Source: a bacterium (GTDB lineage Bacteria > Chloroflexota > Dormibacteria > Aeolococcales > Bog-877). From it: a stretch of 35,821 bases of DNA. Below, in pieces: positions 30,865-35,821 of the stretch. The notes beneath the pieces were generated by a model, which saw only the letters and a list, made by a program, of their open reading frames with translations, ran no database searches and had not been told where the DNA came from. The stretch's first letter is position 1, and each line of letters opens with the position of its first letter. A program made the position numbers and the translations under genes. The stretch is taken from assembly GCA_021827985.1 (NCBI GenBank), contig JAKATL010000027.1, forward strand, positions 1 to 35,821. Reading direction: 5' to 3'.

Positions 30865-32775
30865 GTGGCCACCCTTCTCAGCCGTGCTCCAGGGGACGGG
30901 CCCTGGGAGGCGTCCCTAGCTACCCCCCCTCCGGGAGAGGGCCAGGAACTCGCCCTGCGCCAACTCTTGGCTCCCGACGGCCTCAAGATCACGGCCGAGC
31001 CGCTGCGGCGGCTCGCCGATCGGGCGGTGATTGCCTGCGAGCTCCGCTGGCGGCTTCCCCGGCTGGACGCACTCCCCTCCCGGGACGACATCTGGGCCGC
31101 TGCCGACGCCTACGGGCTCGCTGATGCTCTGGACGACGCCGTGATCCGGGCCCAGCTGGGGGTTGTCCACCGGGTGGCTCCAGCCGCCGTGCTCATCAAC
31201 CTCACGGCGCACCGGCGGTGCCGGCCCGGGCTGGGAGCGCTCCTGGGAAGGCATCTGGAGGCGCACGGCATCGCCCGCTCCGCTGTCGTCTGGCAGCTCA
31301 GCGAGCAGGACGAGCTTGAGGTCGCCGCCCCCACGGCGGAGCTGGCCCTCGACCTTCGCCTCCGCGGGTACCGGATGTCCCTCGCCGAAGTGGGGGAGGG
31401 GCGCATGCGGATCTCGGTCCTGGCCCGGGTCCACCCGGACCTGGTCCATGTGGACCGCAGCCTGGTCGAGGGGGTTGAGCACGATCCCGGCTTGGCGGCG
31501 GCGCTGCGGGGTCTGCTGGAGTTCTGCAACGGCACGGGGGCCATTCTGGTCGCCGGCGGGGTGTCCACCAGAGCCGAACTGGACCACCTCCTGGAGCTGG
31601 GGGTCGAGTACGGTCATGGGCCCCTGTTCGGGAAGGTGCCGGTGGTCGCCGGCCCCGGGGCGCAGGAGCTGCTTCTGCCCCAACCGGTCCTGAGCCTGGA
31701 TGAGGCGATCTCCCGCGGCCCCAGGCTCCGGTTGGCGGTCGCCGAGTCGGCCTCGGAAGTTTCGGTGCCGGAGCTCCCGCTCGCCGAGGCGCTGGGCCAC
31801 GCCGCCCGCTCCTTCCAGGGAGAGCAGGACCCGCAGCAGGTGCTGGAGACCGCGGCCGACCAGCTGGAGCGGTTGGTGCCCTGCGACGGCCTGGCGATGT
31901 ATCAGGCGGACTGGGACACTCTGCGCTTCCGACCGCTGCTGGCCCGCTCCAGCGCCGAGCCCTCGTACGTGGCCGGGGTCATGGGGCACTCGTTCCCGCT
32001 CTCCGCCGGGATCACCGGGTGGGCCTTCGACCTCGGCGCCCCCCAACTGATCAACGACGCCGACTCCCACCCCGCCGCCGGGCACGTGCCAGGCACCTCG
32101 CTCGACGACGAGTCGATGCTGGTCATCCCCATGGTGACCGGGGACCATCGCCTTGGGGTGGTCAACGTGACCCGCTTCCGCCGCGACGCCTTCAGCGCCC
32201 AGGAGCTGAGCATGGCCACTCTGATCGTGCACATGGCCGCGGCGGCCTGGCGCAACGCCCAGCTCTACTCCGAGCAGCTCCAGCACGCCATCACCGATCC
32301 CCTCACCGGCCTGCTCAACACCCGCTGGCTGAGGGACGCCGGGAGGCGGGAGCTGGCCCTGGCGGAGCGCTCGGGACGGCAGCTGATGCTCCTCATGATC
32401 GACCTGGACAGGTTCAAGAAGCTCAACGACAGCTGCGGGCACGCGGCCGGTGACTCAGTGCTCCGAGCGGTGGCCCTGGAGCTGCAGCGATCCATCCGGG
32501 CCGAGGACGCGGCGGTGCGCTACGGCGGTGAGGAGTTCGTGCTCCTGCTGCACGACGCCGGCCCCGAGGGGGCACGGCGGGTGGTCCGCCAGCTCCGGAC
32601 CCGCCTGGCGCGCATCCCCATGCCTCCGGGCTGCGCGATACCCAAGGTCACGGCGTCGGTCGGCATCGCCGCCTTTCCCGACCACGGCCGCACCGTTACC
32701 AAGCTGCTGCAGGAGGCGGACTCCGCCATGTACGCCGCCAAGCGCCGGGGGGGCAACCGGGCCGTCCGGGCCTGA
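30865..32775 (+). CDS. Degenerate EAL - GAF - GGDEF diguanylate cyclase
   Basis: The 636-aa soluble protein has three parts: an EAL-like domain (about 40-265), a GAF sensor (305-465) and a GGDEF domain (475-636). The cyclase motif is GGEEF (554-558), with an I-site RAED five residues before it, so it should make c-di-GMP. The EAL part has lost its catalytic residues: CELRWR in place of EALLR, LAEVGEG in place of DDFGTG, VHVDRS in place of KIDRS, and AGGVST in place of AEGVET; only the Asn in LINLT remains. It may bind c-di-GMP or a partner as a sensor. An EAL domain placed before GGDEF is the reverse of the usual order. Confidence 0.88.
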   Translation: MATLLSRAPGDGPWEASLATPPPGEGQELALRQLLAPDGLKITAEPLRRLADRAVIACELRWRLPRLDALPSRDDIWAAADAYGLADALDDAVIRAQLGVVHRVAPAAVLINLTAHRRCRPGLGALLGRHLEAHGIARSAVVWQLSEQDELEVAAPTAELALDLRLRGYRMSLAEVGEGRMRISVLARVHPDLVHVDRSLVEGVEHDPGLAAALRGLLEFCNGTGAILVAGGVSTRAELDHLLELGVEYGHGPLFGKVPVVAGPGAQELLLPQPVLSLDEAISRGPRLRLAVAESASEVSVPELPLAEALGHAARSFQGEQDPQQVLETAADQLERLVPCDGLAMYQADWDTLRFRPLLARSSAEPSYVAGVMGHSFPLSAGITGWAFDLGAPQLINDADSHPAAGHVPGTSLDDESMLVIPMVTGDHRLGVVNVTRFRRDAFSAQELSMATLIVHMAAAAWRNAQLYSEQLQHAITDPLTGLLNTRWLRDAGRRELALAERSGRQLMLLMIDLDRFKKLNDSCGHAAGDSVLRAVALELQRSIRAEDAAVRYGGEEFVLLLHDAGPEGARRVVRQLRTRLARIPMPPGCAIPKVTASVGIAAFPDHGRTVTKLLQEADSAMYAAKRRGGNRAVRA

Positions 32776-32778
32776 GTA

Positions 32779-33261
32779 TCAGGGGACCGGATCGGCGAGA
32801 AGCTCGTCCAGCGCCCGCTCCACGGCGCCGAGAACGGTGAGGAGAGACTCGAGCTCAGGCTGGGTGAATCGGGCCAGCACCCGGCCCACCACCTCCCGCT
32901 TGAAGCCGGCCGCCGCGCGGACCTCGGCCTCTCCCTTCTCAGTGAGCTGGACGTGGACCAGACGCCGGTCCTCGGCGTCTCTGGTCCGGGCAGTGAGGCC
33001 CTGCTCCTCCAGCCGGTCAAGCATCAGGCTGGCAGAGGGCATGCTCACCTGGAGCCGCTCCGCCAGCTGCCCCACGGTGAGCGGCCCGACGCCCTGCAGG
33101 GACCTCAGGAGGTGGAGCTGATGGAGGGACAGGCCGCGCCGGTCCATATGGGTGGTCGCCCCCTGCCTCCACTGGCGGCAGGCCAGCCGATCCAGGCCCT
33201 CCATGGCCTGTTCCCGCAGCAGGCCATGGGAGCTGGTCTGAGCCGTGGTCCCCGGAGCCAC
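32779..33261 (-). CDS. MarR family transcriptional regulator of the exporter operon
   Basis: The 160-aa protein has a MarR domain: LHLLRSLQGVGPLTVGQLAERLQVSMPSASLMLDRLEEQGLT, wing ARTRDAEDRRLVHVQLTEKG, then dimer helices. The GTG start is one base after the stop of the drug exporter gene, so the two form an operon with the exporter first. This order with a shared promoter upstream of the exporter suggests that the regulator represses its own operon through the palindrome at 34983-34998. It converges on the GGDEF gene with a 3-nt gap. Confidence 0.88.
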   Translation of the reverse strand: MAPGTTAQTSSHGLLREQAMEGLDRLACRQWRQGATTHMDRRGLSLHQLHLLRSLQGVGPLTVGQLAERLQVSMPSASLMLDRLEEQGLTARTRDAEDRRLVHVQLTEKGEAEVRAAAGFKREVVGRVLARFTQPELESLLTVLGAVERALDELLADPVP

Positions 33262-33262
33262 C

Positions 33263-34921
33263 TCAGTGCACCGTCACCAGCTCGGCCGTCTCTGCGTCCG
33301 GCTCCGTACCCGGCGCCGGCTGGGCAGCCGGTCCCATGTGGGTGCGCAGCGGCACCTCCCGCATGAACAGGCTGGCGATCACCGCCAGGACCGTCGCTCC
33401 CACCCCCAGCCAGAAGCTTCCCCCGATGGCCTGAGCCAGGCTCTGGTGGATGGCGAAGACGATGGCCGGGATGAGGTGCTGCAACGGGGCCGGCAGCACG
33501 TGCTGCAGCTGGAGCCCCAGGTTGCCCACCCCGGTGAGGCTGCTGCCCCCGTCGCTGCTGAAGTGGGAGTACAGCTGGGAGGGCACTCCTCCCTTGGCCA
33601 GGTTCTTGGGCAGCTGGGAGCTGAAACTGGAGGCCAGATAGGTCCCCGCCACAGCCAGCCCGATCGACCCTCCGATCTGCCGGAAGAACGTCAGGTTGCT
33701 GGTGGCCACCCCGATGAGCCGCTGGGGCACGGCGTTCTGGACCACCACGGTGTAGGCGGACATAGACGGGCCGATGCCCACGCCCATGATCAGCATCCAG
33801 GTCCAGAGCGTCCAGTCGGAGGTGGTGGCGTTGAGCTGGGTCATGAGCAGCATGCCCACCCCGGCAACCACCATGGCCCCCACCAGCATCCACTTGTACT
33901 TGCCGGTCCGGCTGATCACCAGGCCAGCCAGGATGCTGGTGCCCATGAGCCCCACGAGCAGCGGCCAGAGCATGTAACCGGAGGCGGTGGCGCTGATCCC
34001 GCGGGCGGCCTGGTAATACCGGGGAAGGAAGATCACCCCGATGAAGAAGGCGAAGGAGAGGAGGAACATGGCCGCCTGGGAGGACCAGTAGGTGCGGATC
34101 CGGAACAGGTCCAGGGGCACGATCGGCTCCGGCACCCGAGCCTCGATGAGGACGAACACCACCGCCAGCACGGCGGAGAGGGCGAGCAGCCCACCCACCT
34201 GCCAGGTGATCCAGCCCACCGCCTGACCCGAGGTGTTGGTGAGCCCCTTCTCGGTGAGCCCCACCAGGAGGGGGACCACCGCGGCGGTGAACACCGCGGT
34301 CCCCAGGAAGTCGATCTTGGGCCGCGGCCCGTCGGAGCGGTGGTTGGGGAGGATGGCTCCGATCACCGCCAGGGCCACGATTCCGATCGGCACGTTGACG
34401 TAGAAGACCCAGTGCCAGCTGATGTTGTCGGTGATGAAGCCGCCGAGGAAGGGACCCACCAGGAAGGAGACCCCGAACACCGCCCCGAAAAAGCCCTGGT
34501 ACTTGCCCCGCTCCCGGGGGGTGAAAAGGTCCCCGATAACCGCCAGGGAGATGGGGAAGAGGGCACCGGCACCGAGCCCCTGAAGACCGCGGAAGGCGAT
34601 CAGCTCGCCCATGTTCTGGGAGAGGCCGGAGAGGGCGGATCCGATCAGGAAGAGCGAGATCCCGATGATCAGCATCACCTTGCGCCCGAAGATGTCCGAG
34701 AGCTTGCCGTACACCGGCACGGTTACCGTGCTGGTGAGCAGGTAGGCGGTCACCACCCACACGTAGACGCTGTTGCCCCCGAGGTCGGTCACGATGGTGG
34801 GGAGGGCGGTCCCCACGACCGTCTGGTCGAGCGCTGAGAGAAACAGCCCCAGCATCACCGCGCCGACGATGGCCAGGCGGGCGCGCTGGGAGAGCATCAC
34901 CGAGGGGTGCACCGAATCCAT
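33263..34921 (-). CDS. DHA2 family MFS drug exporter (EmrB/QacA type, 14 TM)
   Basis: The 552-aa membrane protein has the drug:H+ antiporter-2 signatures: LSALDQTVVGTALPTIVTDL in helix 1 (the DQT motif carries the key Asp), GKLSDIFGRKVMLI in the loop after helix 2, and the antiporter motif GVSFLVGPFLGGFIT in helix 5. Length and spacing fit 14 helices. It exports toxic compounds against the proton gradient. ATG at 34921 is chosen (GAGG lies 9-10 nt upstream); 11 further upstream codons are unlikely. Transcription starts at a full promoter at 34971-35000, and a marR gene follows in the same operon. Confidence 0.9.
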   Translation of the reverse strand: MDSVHPSVMLSQRARLAIVGAVMLGLFLSALDQTVVGTALPTIVTDLGGNSVYVWVVTAYLLTSTVTVPVYGKLSDIFGRKVMLIIGISLFLIGSALSGLSQNMGELIAFRGLQGLGAGALFPISLAVIGDLFTPRERGKYQGFFGAVFGVSFLVGPFLGGFITDNISWHWVFYVNVPIGIVALAVIGAILPNHRSDGPRPKIDFLGTAVFTAAVVPLLVGLTEKGLTNTSGQAVGWITWQVGGLLALSAVLAVVFVLIEARVPEPIVPLDLFRIRTYWSSQAAMFLLSFAFFIGVIFLPRYYQAARGISATASGYMLWPLLVGLMGTSILAGLVISRTGKYKWMLVGAMVVAGVGMLLMTQLNATTSDWTLWTWMLIMGVGIGPSMSAYTVVVQNAVPQRLIGVATSNLTFFRQIGGSIGLAVAGTYLASSFSSQLPKNLAKGGVPSQLYSHFSSDGGSSLTGVGNLGLQLQHVLPAPLQHLIPAIVFAIHQSLAQAIGGSFWLGVGATVLAVIASLFMREVPLRTHMGPAAQPAPGTEPDAETAELVTVH

Positions 34922-34970
34922 CAGGGGGGGACCTCTTGACTCCACCGGCCCCACGGCCGGCCTCGGGGAC

Positions 34971-35000
34971 AGATTAGCTCAGGACAAATCTTTTTGTCAA
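34971..35000 (-). promoter_or_regulatory. Promoter and palindromic operator of the exporter-marR operon
   Basis: Reading the minus strand, TTGACA (35000-34995), an 18-nt spacer and TAATCT (34976-34971) make a strong housekeeping promoter. GACAAA (34983-34988) and TTTGTC (34993-34998) form a perfect inverted repeat with spacer TCTT that overlaps the -35, and the flanks extend the symmetry weakly (TTAG / CTAA). A MarR dimer there would shut the promoter. Confidence 0.65.
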
Positions 35001-35002
35001 GC

Positions 35003-35235
35003 CTAACCTAAGTGATTTGCCGGCACCCTGAGGCGGCGAGCCCCGGCCAGCGGGAGGGGGCGACCGAAGAGGTAGCCCTGACCCAGCCGGGCACCCAAGG
35101 AGCGCAGCTGCGCCAGCTCCCGGTCGTTCTCGACGCCCTCGGCGATGAGCCGGAGGCCGCTGCGCTCAGCGAAGTGCTGCATCCCCGCCGCCAGCGCCTC
35201 GCGCGCCGGGTCCCGTTCCATCCCCTGGACCAGGG
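35003..35235 (-). pseudogene. 3' fragment of an EAL-domain gene
   Basis: The frame reads TLVQGMERDPAREALAAGMQHFAERSG then LRLIAEGVENDREL, with the late catalytic Glu in AEGVE, and ends GARLGQGYLFGRPLPL before TAG. This is the last quarter of an EAL phosphodiesterase domain. Similarity starts abruptly near 35235; upstream sequence belongs to a second IS607-type element reading the other way. The rest of the EAL gene has been lost or moved beyond the element. Confidence 0.7.
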
Positions 35236-35302
35236 TCCGTCGCAGTGGTTTCTCTTGCCAAGCGAACATGAGTCATGTGTAGGGCTTGGTGGCCTGGCCT
35301 TT

Positions 35303-35780
35303 TTGCGACTCAAGGCGGCGGCGGAGGCGCTGGGGGTGCACCCGGTGACGTTGCGGCGTCGGGCAGACGAGGGCCGGGTGCCGGTGGTGCGCCCGGGCGG
35401 GGAACGGACGTTCCGCACCGAGGAGCTGGAGCGGTTCATGGGCCTGGCGCCCAAGGCCATACCCCGTCGCGAGGCGCTCTATGTTCGGGTGTCGGGCACG
35501 ACCGGTCAGGAGTCGTCCCTGGTTGCTCAAGAGGAGGAGCTGCGAGCCAGCTCAACTGGTGAGGTGGGGGGTGTTCCGGGACAGTGCTTCGGGTTTGCGA
35601 TGGCACCGCCCCGAGGTGAATCGGGTCCTGACCTGTAGGAGGCCCATCCCAAGAGGGCTGGAGGACTTCACGGCCCTGGTTGCCACCTTCGCCAGACGTA
35701 TGTACGGGATCCGCTCCAAGGCGGCCAAGCTGCGGCTCCTCGTCCAAGTCCAGCAGAAGGTTTCAGAAGATGACAGATGA
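35303..35780 (+). pseudogene. Broken IS607-type TnpA serine recombinase
   Basis: The gene begins as a normal IS607 TnpA: helix-turn-helix KAAAEALGVHPVTLRRRADEG, then the catalytic segment YVRVSGTTGQESSLVAQEEELR. A frameshift near 35560 moves to the frame GVFRDSASGLRWHRPEVNR; then roughly 50 residues with the DRLAR motif are missing; the frame resumes as GLEDFTALVATFARRMYGIRS to the end at 35780. The loss of the middle of the catalytic core makes it inactive. TTG at 35303 is a likely start. It interrupts the EAL gene on the opposite strand. Confidence 0.75.
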
Positions 35781-35821
35781 GCGGGGTGGCGCCACCTCGG
35801 CGGCGCTCATGGCCACCGCAT
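35770..35821 (+). CDS. tnpB: Possible TnpB start after the broken tnpA (runs off window)
   Basis: An ATG at 35770 overlaps the end of the tnpA remnant by 11 bases, the coupling used by IS607 pairs, and opens MTDERGGATSAALMATA before the window ends. The piece is too short for family proof; the assignment rests on position. Confidence 0.35.
   Translation, partial: MTDERGGATSAALMATA

Noticed and set aside
1..35821. CRISPR arrays, rRNA, tmRNA, RNase P or SRP RNA
   Set aside because: No regularly spaced repeats and none of the conserved RNA core sequences were noticed on either strand; a covariance search was not possible.

Overview
The window is a very GC-rich stretch from an uncultured, actinobacterium-like lineage; Actinomycetota or a near relative such as Dormibacterota or Chloroflexota fits, and the sequence alone does not decide. 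Pointers are the mycothiol-type maleylpyruvate isomerase family protein, many GTG/TTG starts, a DUF6671 protein, a PCP-reductase-domain protein, IS607-type elements, and many genes whose -10 box lies 6-9 nt before the start codon (leaderless transcripts). Most of the window is chromosomal housekeeping and signalling DNA, densely packed with tiny gaps between convergent genes.

Layout. 0-0.9 kb: an intact IS607-type tnpA and the first codons of tnpB. 0.95-5.2 kb: a cobalamin-binding mutase subunit, ribosomal protein L25, RarA (tail overlapping L25) and a ThDP-dependent lyase. 5.2-10 kb: a PAS/GAF/GGDEF/EAL c-di-GMP protein, an MDMPI-fold enzyme and a GNAT acetyltransferase. 10.4-12 kb: a membrane-anchored MurF-like ligase. 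12-18.9 kb is the accessory, eroded part: IS21-like repeats, a DUF6671 gene, a 1 kb gene-poor stretch, a small winged-helix regulator, an NADP-isocitrate dehydrogenase, an orphan MurE N-terminal fragment, and two integrase tails each followed 28 nt later by a copy of the tRNA-Pro 3' end, with a Phd/VapC-type toxin-antitoxin pair between them.

18.9-25.1 kb: tRNA-Pro(CGG), a histidine phosphatase, an MpaB-type oxygenase, nitrobindin coupled to kynureninase, an FTR1 iron permease, a small membrane protein, and a DUF4097-like/DUF2089 pair. 25.1-30.8 kb: a MarR regulator with a PCP-reductase-domain protein, divergent from yceI across a palindromic operator; an SRPBCC - lipoate-ligase-like - peptide deformylase operon; and a large PNPOx-like protein coupled to a CPBP protease. 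30.9-35.8 kb: a GGEEF cyclase with a dead EAL domain, a DHA2 drug exporter plus MarR operon with a clear promoter/operator, and a truncated EAL gene cut by a second, broken IS607-type element.

Functional themes are c-di-GMP signalling (two complete proteins and one wreck), MarR-controlled stress or efflux modules, B12/acyl-CoA and ThDP chemistry, and protein maturation. No CRISPR array, rRNA or complete prophage is visible. The most unusual items are the tandem tRNA-Pro scars around the toxin-antitoxin pair, the lipoate-ligase-like gene without a normal start codon just after an in-frame stop, and the frequency of leaderless promoters.
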